This document shows, piece by piece, positions 1-7,977 of a stretch of DNA of 64,000 nt (positions are counted from its first letter, which is position 1; every line of letters begins with the position of its first letter). The stretch covers positions 194,251 through 258,250 of the forward strand of contig LARD01000005.1 in assembly GCA_000980375.1 (NCBI GenBank), read 5' to 3'. This stretch comes from Clostridium sp. K4410.MGS-306. GTDB taxonomy: Bacteria; Cyanobacteriota; Vampirovibrionia; Gastranaerophilales; Gastranaerophilaceae. Made by a program: the position numbers and the translations under genes. The notes below the pieces were generated by a model. The model did not search any database, was not told the DNA's origin, and saw nothing but the letters and a program-made list of their open reading frames with translations.

Positions 1-1662
1 TGTTTCAACCATCCTTGCTTCGCATTCCATCTCGGCAGCCTGAAGCTCCAAAGAAAGCCTCATAATTGACTCTGGCTCTGCAGGAAGAGTACTAATGTTT
101 AATATTTTTTTAAGCTTCATAGCTGAAAGCGAATTTGAAATTGAAGAGAAAATACCGGATTTTTCGAGGTTTTTTTCGATACTTGAAAGCACTTTTTTTA
201 TCTCATCAACTTCATCTTTTTTGAGTTTTTTGTTTATAAATATTTTTTCTCCAAGATCAGCCTCAAGAGCGAGCTTTCTTGCCATAACTTCCTGCCAGCT
301 CTTCTCCAGCTCTATGATTTTTTCGCATTTGTTTTCAAGCTCTTTTATTGCATTTAAAAGAGCATACATGTCCTCTACATCAACAAGAATTGCTTCTTCG
401 TAACCTGTATCAATATCTATTTTATTTGCAATCAAATCTTGCAGCTGGAAGCTCAACTGTTTTTGATAATTTAATCGGCCTGCTCTTAAAGCAAGAAAAG
501 GTGCACCCAGTTCATTCAATCTTTGTGCAACAACATCCACTGCTTTATCCATTCGAGAAGCCACAAGAACAGTCTTACCGTTTGCAACAAGGTGTGCAAC
601 CAGGTTTACAATTGTCTGAGATTTACCTGTTCCAGGAGGGCCATAAACAGCCAGAAGCGGGTTTTGTTCAATTTTTCTTATTACATCTTCTTGAGAATCG
701 CTTAAAGAAAGAGGGGTTACAGCTGCAAAGTCTTTTAATTCTTTCTTTTCTTTGCCGGATTTATCAAACAGCTTGCCTATTCCTCTAAGGTATTCGTCAT
801 TTACAACAGAAAGAGCTGTTTCTCTAAAAACACCGCTTGGTTTTTCAGCAATTTGTGTAAGCTCATGTAAAACGCCTGCAGTGATAGAGGGACGTTTTGT
901 CAGTATTATTGCACTTTGGTTTGTTACAGAGACTTTGTCAAGTTTTATAGAAGGTTTGGTATCCTGCGAGTCTTCTATAAAATCATCAACATTTTCAGAG
1001 TCGATTTTTTGATAGAAATTCTCTGCTGCATCGTCTTTTACAAAATTTTCGTTATCATCATCTTCATGGTTTAAAGAAATATCAACATCAGGGAGAATCG
1101 ATTTTAATGTCGTAAGAAAGATGTTTAGTTTTTCCTGCGTAAGCGGCAATTCCGGCACAACTTCAAGAAGACCGTCAAGCATGTGCTCCATTTCATCTTC
1201 GTCATCGCTTTTTCTCATAAGCGCTGTCAATGCACCTGTGTTTAGTGACATTACATCATCCTGTAATGTGCATGAGATATTTACACCGTCTCTTTCAAGG
1301 CGGCAGGGAGTATATAAAAGCGGTGTTAAAAATTCGTTTTTACGTTTTGATTTTGAGTTTTTACCAACAAGAAACAGGTGGCCGTAGATCAGATATTTGT
1401 CCTTCTGGCTCATTTCACTTTGTATCATTAGTTCTGTCAGGTCACTGTCAGAGCCGTCTAACATGAGAGGGTGTTCAAAATGAGTAAAAAGCTGCTCTTC
1501 ACCTTTGAGAAAAATCCATTTGTTGTCTTTGTCCTGCTTAAGGTTTCTGAACGTTGAGCTTTGCACCTCTTCTCGCACACAATCGTGCAGGTAAAGGCTC
1601 AATCTTTTGATAAAACTGTCATGAAATGCTGATTGAATAATTTTTGTGGCTTCTTGTAACAT
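1..1662 (-). CDS. Superfamily 1 DNA2/NAM7-type helicase, 5' part (gene runs off the left edge)
   Basis: This reading frame stays open for 554 codons from an ATG at 1662 to the window edge, so only the N-terminal part is present. The first ~330 residues are a divergent, partly acidic region. They are followed by an intact Walker A motif, GPPGTGKSQTIVNLV, at about residues 341-355, preceded by NPLLAVY, and then a lysine/glutamate-rich, coiled-coil-like insertion. This arrangement is typical of AAA_11/DNA2-NAM7 superfamily 1 nucleic-acid helicases, which often have long charged insertions after motif I. The Walker B and later helicase motifs would lie outside the window. ATP-dependent unwinding of DNA or RNA is expected from the family; the substrate cannot be told. 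A weak AGAG-type ribosome site precedes the ATG. Confidence 0.8.
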   Translation of the reverse strand, partial: MLQEATKIIQSAFHDSFIKRLSLYLHDCVREEVQSSTFRNLKQDKDNKWIFLKGEEQLFTHFEHPLMLDGSDSDLTELMIQSEMSQKDKYLIYGHLFLVGKNSKSKRKNEFLTPLLYTPCRLERDGVNISCTLQDDVMSLNTGALTALMRKSDDEDEMEHMLDGLLEVVPELPLTQEKLNIFLTTLKSILPDVDISLNHEDDDNENFVKDDAAENFYQKIDSENVDDFIEDSQDTKPSIKLDKVSVTNQSAIILTKRPSITAGVLHELTQIAEKPSGVFRETALSVVNDEYLRGIGKLFDKSGKEKKELKDFAAVTPLSLSDSQEDVIRKIEQNPLLAVYGPPGTGKSQTIVNLVAHLVANGKTVLVASRMDKAVDVVAQRLNELGAPFLALRAGRLNYQKQLSFQLQDLIANKIDIDTGYEEAILVDVEDMYALLNAIKELENKCEKIIELEKSWQEVMARKLALEADLGEKIFINKKLKKDEVDEIKKVLSSIEKNLEKSGIFSSISNSLSAMKLKKILNISTLPAEPESIMRLSLELQAAEMECEARMVET

Positions 1663-1702
1663 AAAATCTCTCTATAAAAATATATAATCCCTTAAATAAA
1701 AT

Positions 1703-1735
1703 TATATACGATAATATTTTGCGCGTATCGTACGT
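1703..1735 (-). promoter_or_regulatory. Promoter region with a 7-bp inverted repeat before the helicase gene
   Basis: TACGATA (1707-1713) and TATCGTA (1726-1732) form a perfect 7-bp inverted repeat with a 12-base spacer. On the minus strand a TATAAT-like -10 box lies directly downstream (about 1702-1707), so the repeat covers the -35/-10 area of the helicase promoter. This is an operator-like position. No regulator is identified. Confidence 0.3.
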
Positions 1736-1763
1736 TTTGAGTAGATTGTAGAATTAATTGCCA

Positions 1764-1800
1764 ATAAAAAAGAGCCTCTGGATTAACCAAAGACTCTTCT
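1764..1800 (-). terminator. Intrinsic terminator after the HU gene
   Basis: On the minus strand AAGAGTCTTTGG pairs with CCAGAGGCTCTT (two G-U pairs) around a TTAAT loop and is followed by six U. It lies about 20 bases after the HU stop codon. Confidence 0.8.
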
Positions 1801-1818
1801 TTATTAAATCTAAAAAAA

Positions 1819-2091
1819 CTACTTAACAGCTTCTTTGAATTTTTTACCAGCTGAGAAAGCAGGAACTGTTTTAGCAGCGATTTTAATTGTAGCACCTGTT
1901 TGAGGGTTACGGCCAGAGCGAGCAGCTCTTTTTCTGGGTTCGAATGTACCGAAACCAACTAATGTAACTTTTTGACCTTTTGCTACAGATTTTGTAACTG
2001 TTTCTAATGTAGCAGCGATAACATCAGCAGCAGCTTTTTGAGAAACTTTTGCTTTTTTTGCAACTTCTTTTACTAATTCTTCTTTGTTCAT
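1819..2091 (-). CDS. hup: DNA-binding protein HU
   Basis: A 90-residue HU/IHF family histone-like protein that bends and compacts DNA as a dimer. The N-terminal helices (MNKEELVKEVAKKAKVSQKA) and the beta-arm signature (GFGTFEPRKRAARSGRNPQT, about residues 47-66) are canonical, and the length is exactly that of bacterial HU. I chose the ATG at 2091 because a strong AAGGAGG ribosome site sits 5 bases upstream. A longer in-frame start at 2160 would place the gene's own promoter inside the coding region. It is a single gene with its own promoter and terminator. Confidence 0.97.
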   Translation of the reverse strand: MNKEELVKEVAKKAKVSQKAAADVIAATLETVTKSVAKGQKVTLVGFGTFEPRKRAARSGRNPQTGATIKIAAKTVPAFSAGKKFKEAVK

Positions 2092-2119
2092 AAGAACCTC
2101 CTTTTTGTTAACAAAGACT

Positions 2120-2147
2120 ATTATATCTATTTTTCGCATTTTAGCAA
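2120..2147 (-). promoter_or_regulatory. Sigma70-type promoter of the HU gene
   Basis: Minus strand: -35 TTGCTA (2147-2142), 16-base spacer, -10 TATAAT (2125-2120). The start codon at 2091 follows with a consensus ribosome site between. Confidence 0.7.
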
Positions 2148-2249
2148 GCCTTTTTAACATAAAAATATGAAGAATTTGAAAATATATCTTGTTTTACACT
2201 GGTAGTAGACGGCAAAAATGTTGCAGCATAAGATTTTTTGGGGTGAATC

Positions 2250-3137
2250 TTATAAGTTCCATGCAGGATCTAAACGGCCGAATTTTACATTATTGTAATA
2301 ATAAGTTAAGATTTGATACGCATTGTAACCGTTTTGGGCAAGCTTGTTTGCGCCATGCTGGCTCATCCCGAGTCCATGCCCGTTTTTCTTAACACCCTCA
2401 TCAAAAGACGGCACTGACTTTAAATACGGAAGGTCTTTATTCCAAACTGCTCCTGAGTTGACTGTGTGACCGCCAGCGGATGCTGAATAGTATGCAGGGA
2501 TAACTTTTTTGTTATAAGTAATAACAACTCCTTTGGTTTCTAAAACAGCACTGTTTGTTGTCGCTGTTTCAGATGAGGCTCCGCCGTAGGCTTGATCTTC
2601 AGGTGTATCTTTAAGGTCATAGCCTCTGGATGCTCTTTTTCCTCTGTTGGCAATAGCATAGCTTCTTGCGGCAATGGCTTGCGCTTTTAGGGCTTCATAG
2701 TTCCATTTTGAAGGCATTTCAGACGGAACAACTCCTAGCATATAGTCTTCCAGCGGAAGGTTATTTACAACAACAAGTGAGCCGTCTCTGTTTTCAATAA
2801 TAAATTCGCCTCTGTACCATCTTCTTTTTGTTGATACAAATCCCTTTTCCGCAGGTTTTACAACAATTCTAGCAATGTTTAAGTTAAACCACTGGTCGTT
2901 GAGTTCAATCGATATTGTGCTGCCTGTAGCTTTGAATGCATAAGGCTTCATTGGTTTTAGTTTGTAAAAGGCTTTGTTGTGCAAAGGGCTTATTAATTCA
3001 GCTTCTTTGCTTGTGCCCACAGAAACTTGAGAAGCACCGTCCACTATGCCTATTTTCATTGCATGTGCTTTATTGGCATTAAAGACGGGTATTATTATTA
3101 AACTTAATATTAAAATAATAGATTTTAGCTTGTTCAT
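2250..3137 (-). CDS. SpoIID/LytB-domain protein, predicted secreted peptidoglycan lytic enzyme
   Basis: The protein opens with a Sec signal peptide (MNKLKSIILILSLIIIPVFN, cleavage likely after NKAHA) and continues into a SpoIID domain. Hallmarks are LPLEDYMLGVVPSEMPSKW (about residues 128-146), EALKAQAIAARSYA, and a C-terminal GHGLGMSQHGANKLAQNGYN segment. SpoIID is a lytic transglycosylase acting on denuded glycan strands. Outside spore-formers, including cyanobacteria, homologues act in ordinary wall remodelling, and nothing here suggests sporulation. The start at 3137 overlaps the upstream stop as TAATG, suggesting translational coupling; an in-frame ATG at 3146 is the alternative. Confidence 0.88.
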   Translation of the reverse strand: MNKLKSIILILSLIIIPVFNANKAHAMKIGIVDGASQVSVGTSKEAELISPLHNKAFYKLKPMKPYAFKATGSTISIELNDQWFNLNIARIVVKPAEKGFVSTKRRWYRGEFIIENRDGSLVVVNNLPLEDYMLGVVPSEMPSKWNYEALKAQAIAARSYAIANRGKRASRGYDLKDTPEDQAYGGASSETATTNSAVLETKGVVITYNKKVIPAYYSASAGGHTVNSGAVWNKDLPYLKSVPSFDEGVKKNGHGLGMSQHGANKLAQNGYNAYQILTYYYNNVKFGRLDPAWNL

Positions 3138-3439
3138 TATTGGCATTCTGCTTTTTCAAGAAATGCAATTACTTCGATTGCAATTTGTTTTCTTGTTTCG
3201 TCATCGGCATCTTTCAGATAATCAAAAGCTTCCGCTAACTGTTCGGAAGAATCATACCATCTGTTAAGAACATAATTAAATGCACCCAGAAGATTGCTTT
3301 TAAGAGTTATGCCGTAATCCTGTGCTCTGTTTTTAATAAATTCTGCACACTTTTGCTGAGTAGTATCATTCGAATTTTTAATCAGGCTTACTGCTAAGCT
3401 TAATGTCGGTTCTTTGTCATACCAGCGTTTATTTTCCAT
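3137..3439 (-). CDS. Small RWYD double-repeat protein, function unknown (paralogue of the gene at 51910-52242)
   Basis: I do not recognise a named family. The 100-residue, predicted all-helical protein is built from two similar modules. Each opens with R-W-Y-D (residues 5-8 and 60-63), followed by an amphipathic helix with a conserved leucine/alanine pattern and an acidic turn (NDTTQQK, DDETRKQ). A second gene in this window has the same two-module plan. There is no signal peptide or membrane segment, so it is probably cytosolic. It is co-transcribed with the SpoIID-like gene (TAATG overlap). A GGGAGAATT ribosome site precedes the ATG. Confidence 0.75.
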   Translation of the reverse strand: MENKRWYDKEPTLSLAVSLIKNSNDTTQQKCAEFIKNRAQDYGITLKSNLLGAFNYVLNRWYDSSEQLAEAFDYLKDADDETRKQIAIEVIAFLEKAECQ

Positions 3440-3548
3440 GATAATTCTCCCACAGACGATATTATAACATCAAAAATTTCATGAAAAACATAATGTGTTT
3501 GTATTATAATTATGCTCATATATAACACTATTAAAGGAATAAAATCGT

Positions 3549-5576
3549 ATGAATAAATATTTGCTGGAAATAGGAACAGAAGAATTACCTTACAAATTTG
3601 TAAATACAGGGCTTGCTCAATTAAAAAATGCATTTGAAAAACTTTTGCAAGAAAATCAGATTGAATTTACTGATATAAAAGCTTTTTCTACACCAAGACG
3701 TCTGGCTTTGATTATAGAAGGTTTTGAAGAAAAACAGCCTGATACAGTAAAAACAGTAAAAGGCCCTATTTTAAATATTGCATATGATGAAAATGGAAAC
3801 CTTTCCAAAGCAGGACAGGGCTTTGCAAAGAAAAACGGTGTTGATGAATCTGCTTTGTATCAAGAGGACAACTATGTTTGGGCCAAGGTAGAGCAAAAAG
3901 GCAAATCTATTAAAGATATTTTGCAGGAAAATGTTGAAAAAATTGTTTTAAAAATGCAAGGCCCTTATTTTATGAGATGGGCTGACCTGGATGTAAAATT
4001 TCAACGTCCCATAAGATGGGTTGTTTCTCTTTTAAATGATGATGAACTTAAGATTAAAATAGCAGAAGTTGAATCTTCAAGATATTCAAGAGGCCACAGA
4101 TTCAAATCTGATAAAGTAGAAATCAAAAATCCTGATAATTATGAAAAAGCACTTTTTGACAACAATGTTGTTGTTGATTCGGAGAAAAGAAAATCAATGA
4201 TTGTTGAATCCGCACGAAAAGAGGCTGCATCTATTGGTGCTGATGTTTATATGGAAGACGGACTTCTTGAAGAAGTTACAAATATCTGTGAATGGCCGGT
4301 GCCTGTAATATGTAATTTTGATGAAAAATATCTTGATATTCCTGAAAAAGTTACTGTTACCGTTATGGCTGTTCATCAAAGATATTTTCCTTTGTACAAG
4401 GCAGGGAAATTACTTAACAGCTTTATTACAATTACAAATTATATTGGCAATAATTTTGATAATATCAAAGCCGGTAATGAAAGAGTTGTTGTTGCAAGGC
4501 TGGATGACGCAATTTTCTTCTTTAATGAAGATACTAAAAAACCTTTTGAAAGCTATGTCGATGCATTAAAGGGAATAACTTTCCAAAAGGGCATGGGCTC
4601 GATGTTTGATAAAACAAACCGTATAATTAAATTATCTGAAATTTTAGCTGAAAAGCTCAATGCTCCTTTAGATACAGTAAAAAGAACAGCTCTTTTATGC
4701 AAAGCAGACCTTGTTACTAGTCTTGTTTTTGAATTTACAGAACTTCAGGGTTTTATTGGCTCTGATTATGCTTTTAATGCCGGTGAAAAACCTGCTGTTG
4801 TAAAAGGTATTAAAGAGCATTACTATCCTCTCGGGGCAGATTCTGAGCTTGCGGAATCTGTAGAAGGACAAATTGTCGGTATTGCTGACAAGATTGATAC
4901 AATTGTTGCTGTTTTTGCAGAAGGCAAAAAACCTACAGGTTCAGCAGACCCTCTAGGTGTAAGACGAGCAACTCTAGGTATTATTAAAACAATCATTCAA
5001 AAATCATTGAACATTGATTTGGAAGACTTAATCAAAAAATCAATTGCATTAATGCCTGTTGAAATTAAAGATAAAGAAGGTTTGTTTAATGAAGTTAAAA
5101 ACTTCTTTGAAAATAGATTGAGCATTTTCTATACGGAAAAATACAGGCATGATGTTGTTGAAGCTTGCATTTCTAATAAAGCAGTGCTTTCTAACCTTAA
5201 AGATTTTTCTGAAAGAGTAGAGTTTTTAGCACAAAAAATTTCTTCACCTGATTTTAATGTTCTTAACGAAGCTGCAAACAGAATAATCAGAATCACAAAA
5301 GATTATAAAACAGAACAATTACCCGACAAGTCATTATTTAATAATTCTGCTGAGTCGAAACTTATGGAATGCACAATATCTATTGACTCTGATAAGTTAA
5401 GTTATCAAGAACTTTACACAGAGCTTTCAAAAGCAGTAAAAGCTATTGATGAATTCTTTGATAATGTTCTTGTAATGGATAAGGACGAAAAAGTTAAAGA
5501 AAACAGACTTGCTCTTCTTTATCTTATTAAAAAGAAATTCGAAAAAATTGCAGATTTCTCAAAATTAGTAATTTGA
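3549..5576 (+). CDS. glyS: Glycine-tRNA ligase beta subunit
   Basis: A 675-residue protein matching the beta chain of the alpha2beta2 bacterial glycyl-tRNA synthetase. The N-terminus MNKYLLEIGTEELPYKFV is diagnostic, as are TPRRLALI, FMRWADLDVKFQRPIRWVVS (about 145-164), AVHQRYFPL and the C-terminal GSADPLGVRRATLGI motif. The beta chain carries tRNA recognition and the HD and anticodon-binding regions. The catalytic alpha subunit (glyQ) is not adjacent and must lie elsewhere. AAAGGA precedes the ATG, and the PDZ gene follows by 26 bases. Confidence 0.97.
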   Translation: MNKYLLEIGTEELPYKFVNTGLAQLKNAFEKLLQENQIEFTDIKAFSTPRRLALIIEGFEEKQPDTVKTVKGPILNIAYDENGNLSKAGQGFAKKNGVDESALYQEDNYVWAKVEQKGKSIKDILQENVEKIVLKMQGPYFMRWADLDVKFQRPIRWVVSLLNDDELKIKIAEVESSRYSRGHRFKSDKVEIKNPDNYEKALFDNNVVVDSEKRKSMIVESARKEAASIGADVYMEDGLLEEVTNICEWPVPVICNFDEKYLDIPEKVTVTVMAVHQRYFPLYKAGKLLNSFITITNYIGNNFDNIKAGNERVVVARLDDAIFFFNEDTKKPFESYVDALKGITFQKGMGSMFDKTNRIIKLSEILAEKLNAPLDTVKRTALLCKADLVTSLVFEFTELQGFIGSDYAFNAGEKPAVVKGIKEHYYPLGADSELAESVEGQIVGIADKIDTIVAVFAEGKKPTGSADPLGVRRATLGIIKTIIQKSLNIDLEDLIKKSIALMPVEIKDKEGLFNEVKNFFENRLSIFYTEKYRHDVVEACISNKAVLSNLKDFSERVEFLAQKISSPDFNVLNEAANRIIRITKDYKTEQLPDKSLFNNSAESKLMECTISIDSDKLSYQELYTELSKAVKAIDEFFDNVLVMDKDEKVKENRLALLYLIKKKFEKIADFSKLVI

Positions 5577-5602
5577 CGGTAATAATCTAACAAGAAATAA
5601 AT

Positions 5603-5995
5603 ATGGAACTTATAAGAGTTTTTATGGGCATATTACTTGTAATATGCCTTCTTTTAAACGTGAATTTTAAAAAGATTCATGACTATCTTGAAGAACAGAG
5701 AATACTCAATGAAACAATTGAGGCATCATCACCGTTGGGGCTTTATGTTGAAGATTTTAAAGGAAGGGTGAAAATTATTGATGTACTTGATTATACACCT
5801 GCCAGTAATGCCGGATTAGAACCTGGGGACAGAATTCTCAAAGTTAACGGCTGTAAAATAAAAAATGTAAAAGATTTTTTTGAGTGTATGGAAGAAGCCA
5901 ATCCGGATGAACACGTCAAACTTGTTGTACACAGAGTAGATAGTTGTTCGACTTTTCCCGTTGATATAGCGCCTTTTGAGACCACTTGTAAATAA
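5603..5995 (+). CDS. Membrane-anchored PDZ-domain protein
   Basis: A 130-residue protein with an N-terminal hydrophobic segment (about residues 5-21, no clear cleavage site) followed by one PDZ domain (about 45-115). The core YTPASNAGLEPGDRILKVNG is the classic carboxylate-binding and GDxIxxVNG portion of protease-type PDZ domains. There is no protease domain, so it is likely an accessory peptide-binding protein tethered to the inner membrane. It follows glyS closely on the same strand and may share its transcript. No ribosome site is obvious before the ATG. Confidence 0.75.
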   Translation: MELIRVFMGILLVICLLLNVNFKKIHDYLEEQRILNETIEASSPLGLYVEDFKGRVKIIDVLDYTPASNAGLEPGDRILKVNGCKIKNVKDFFECMEEANPDEHVKLVVHRVDSCSTFPVDIAPFETTCK

Positions 5996-6089
5996 TACTA
6001 ATTTTTTTATTGCATTTATGCTATTTTGTTGGTATAAAAAAGAGGCACTTTGTGCAGATGGTAGATTAGTGATTATACAAAGGAGAGTT

Positions 6090-7802
6090 ATGGGATTACC
6101 TAAAGTAGCATATTTTTCAATGGAGATAGCATTGGACCAATCCTTAAGCACCTATTCTGGCGGCTTGGGTTTCTTAGCTGGTTCACACATGCTTTCTGCC
6201 GGATACTTACAACTTCCTATGGTCGGTGTAACTATGTTGTGGTCTTACGGCTACTACAACCAGAGAATTAACGAAGAAGGTAACGTTGATGTTGCTTACA
6301 TCAGAAAACACTATGATTATTTACAAGATGTTGATGCGCAAGTTACTGTTGATATCTTTGGTGAAAAAGTTATCGTAAAAGCATTCAGAGTTGACCCTGA
6401 ATTATTTGGTTCTTGCCCTGTGTATTTATTGACAACAGATGTTGACGGCAACTCTGACTGGGCTCGTTCAATTTCTCACAAATTATATGACGGTAACGAA
6501 AAAATCAGAATCGCTCAAGAAACTGTTCTTGGTGTTGGCGGTATCAGATTGTTACAAGCTATTAAATATGATTTTGAATGCGTTCACATGAACGAAGGTC
6601 ATGCACTTCCTGCTGCATTTGAATTGTTGCAGCAAAACGGTGGCGACCTTGAAAAAACAAAAAGACAAGTTGTATTTACAACTCACACACCTGTTGCAGC
6701 AGGTAACGAAGTTCACTGGGTTGATACACTTATGGACGGCGGATTCTTTGCAGGCTGCTCAAGAGAAAGAGCTGTTGAGCTTGGTGGCGAACACTTCTCT
6801 TTAACAGTAGCTGCATTAAGAATGAGCCGTATTGCAAATGCTGTATCTCAGCTGCACGGTCTTGTTTCTAACAAAATGTGGAACTGGGTTGAAGGCAGAT
6901 GCCCGATTAGAGCTATTACAAATGCTGTTAACCTCCATTACTGGCAGGATGAAAGAATTAAAAATGCAAAAACTCTTCAAGACTTGTTAGATGCAAAAGT
7001 TGAAATGAAAAAAGAAGTTTTCAGCTACATTGCTAACACTACCGGTAAAAGATTTGACCCCAATGTTTTAACTATCACATGGGCAAGAAGATTTGCTGAC
7101 TACAAACGTGCATGGTTAATTTTCATGGACATGGACAGAATCTTGAAACTGTTAAATGCCAACAAAGTGCAATTGATTTTTGCAGGTAAATTCCATCCGG
7201 ATGATGCTATGGGACGTGAAATGTTCAATAACATTCTTCACAAATCATACAACATCAAAAACGTTGCAGTATTAGCAGGTTATGAACTTGAATTAAGCGG
7301 AAAATTAAAAAGAGCAACTGATGTTTGGTTGAATACACCTATCAGACCTTTGGAAGCATCAGGTACTTCAGGTATGTCTGCTAACGCAAACGGTGCATTA
7401 CACCTTTCAATCTTTGACGGTTGGACAGTTGAAGGTACTTTCCCCGGAATCAACGGCTATACTGTTGAATATCCCGGCCTGGATGATGATATTCCTTGGG
7501 AAGAACGTCACTGGAAAGATCATGACTGCATTATGGACATCATTGAAAACCAGATTATTCCTACTTACTATGACAATAAGATGGAATGGGCAAGAATGAT
7601 GAGACAGGCAGTAAGAACATCAGAAGCTTACTTCAACTCTGACAGAATGGTTATAGAATACTTTAACAGAATCTATAAACCAATCGCTCACGAAAATCCA
7701 AAAGAAGGCGGCTTGAATACAAACGCTCAAGACATGACAGTTGATCCTTCTCAAAAAGAAGAACCTAACATGGATGCTTGGACTTATTCGAATATTAAAT
7801 AA
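6090..7802 (+). CDS. GT35 alpha-glucan phosphorylase-like protein lacking the PLP lysine
   Basis: This 570-residue protein follows the short (TIGR02094-type) glycogen/maltodextrin phosphorylase plan: KVAYFSMEIALDQSLSTYSGG at the N-terminus, HMNEGHALPAAFELL, FTTHTPVAAGNEVHW, ITWARRFADYKRAWL and FAGKFHPDD. The phosphorylase active-site block reads EASGTSGMSANANG: Ser430 occupies the position of the lysine that carries pyridoxal phosphate in this family (EASGTSGMKAAxNG). It is therefore related to alpha-glucan phosphorylases but may not be a PLP-dependent phosphorylase. The start at 6090 has AAAGGAGAG 4 bases upstream; a longer in-frame start at 5976 overlaps the preceding gene and has none. A strong terminator follows. 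Confidence 0.85.
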   Translation: MGLPKVAYFSMEIALDQSLSTYSGGLGFLAGSHMLSAGYLQLPMVGVTMLWSYGYYNQRINEEGNVDVAYIRKHYDYLQDVDAQVTVDIFGEKVIVKAFRVDPELFGSCPVYLLTTDVDGNSDWARSISHKLYDGNEKIRIAQETVLGVGGIRLLQAIKYDFECVHMNEGHALPAAFELLQQNGGDLEKTKRQVVFTTHTPVAAGNEVHWVDTLMDGGFFAGCSRERAVELGGEHFSLTVAALRMSRIANAVSQLHGLVSNKMWNWVEGRCPIRAITNAVNLHYWQDERIKNAKTLQDLLDAKVEMKKEVFSYIANTTGKRFDPNVLTITWARRFADYKRAWLIFMDMDRILKLLNANKVQLIFAGKFHPDDAMGREMFNNILHKSYNIKNVAVLAGYELELSGKLKRATDVWLNTPIRPLEASGTSGMSANANGALHLSIFDGWTVEGTFPGINGYTVEYPGLDDDIPWEERHWKDHDCIMDIIENQIIPTYYDNKMEWARMMRQAVRTSEAYFNSDRMVIEYFNRIYKPIAHENPKEGGLNTNAQDMTVDPSQKEEPNMDAWTYSNIK

Positions 7803-7818
7803 ATAAAATTTGGATAAT

Positions 7819-7853
7819 ACAAAAGACTCTCTTGTTTAAAGAGGGTCTTTTGC
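7819..7853 (+). terminator. Intrinsic terminator after the GT35 gene
   Basis: AAAAGACTCTCTT pairs with AAAGAGGGTCTTTT across a short loop and runs into TTTTGCTTTT. Confidence 0.85.
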
Positions 7854-7913
7854 TTTTGTTAATCTACTTTATTGGTACTAATTTTTTGTATCATGCTTTA
7901 TTTATGGTACTTT

Positions 7914-7945
7914 TATAATATAATTATCCTATAGATTAGGATAAT
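7914..7945 (+). promoter_or_regulatory. tig-clpP-clpX promoter -10 box with an adjoining perfect palindrome
   Basis: TATAAT at 7914-7919 is followed by ATTATCCTA (7923-7931), the spacer TAGAT, and TAGGATAAT (7937-7945), a perfect 9+9 inverted repeat. The repeat spans the predicted transcription start. GGATAAT occurs again at 7967-7973 next to the trigger-factor ribosome site. The position fits a repressor operator or a 5' mRNA hairpin. It is not the CIRCE sequence. Confidence 0.5.
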
Positions 7946-7977
7946 ATGTCGTTAAAGAGAAATAAGGATAATTAAAG

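Noticed and set aside
95..1466. Several plus-strand frames in the first 1.5 kb
   Set aside because: They are antisense to a continuous minus-strand frame with a Walker A motif; their products are low-complexity and unlike any protein family.
2092..2160. N-terminal extension of HU (start at 2160)
   Set aside because: It would include the gene's own -10/-35 promoter, and the consensus AAGGAGG site points to the ATG at 2091.
2250..3137. Sporulation gene interpretation of the SpoIID homologue
   Set aside because: The SpoIID/LytB domain is widespread in non-sporulating bacteria, and no other sporulation gene is present.
5976..6089. Longer start for the GT35 protein
   Set aside because: The added residues overlap the preceding PDZ gene and lack a ribosome site; AAAGGAG precedes the ATG at 6090 and the family N-terminus begins there.
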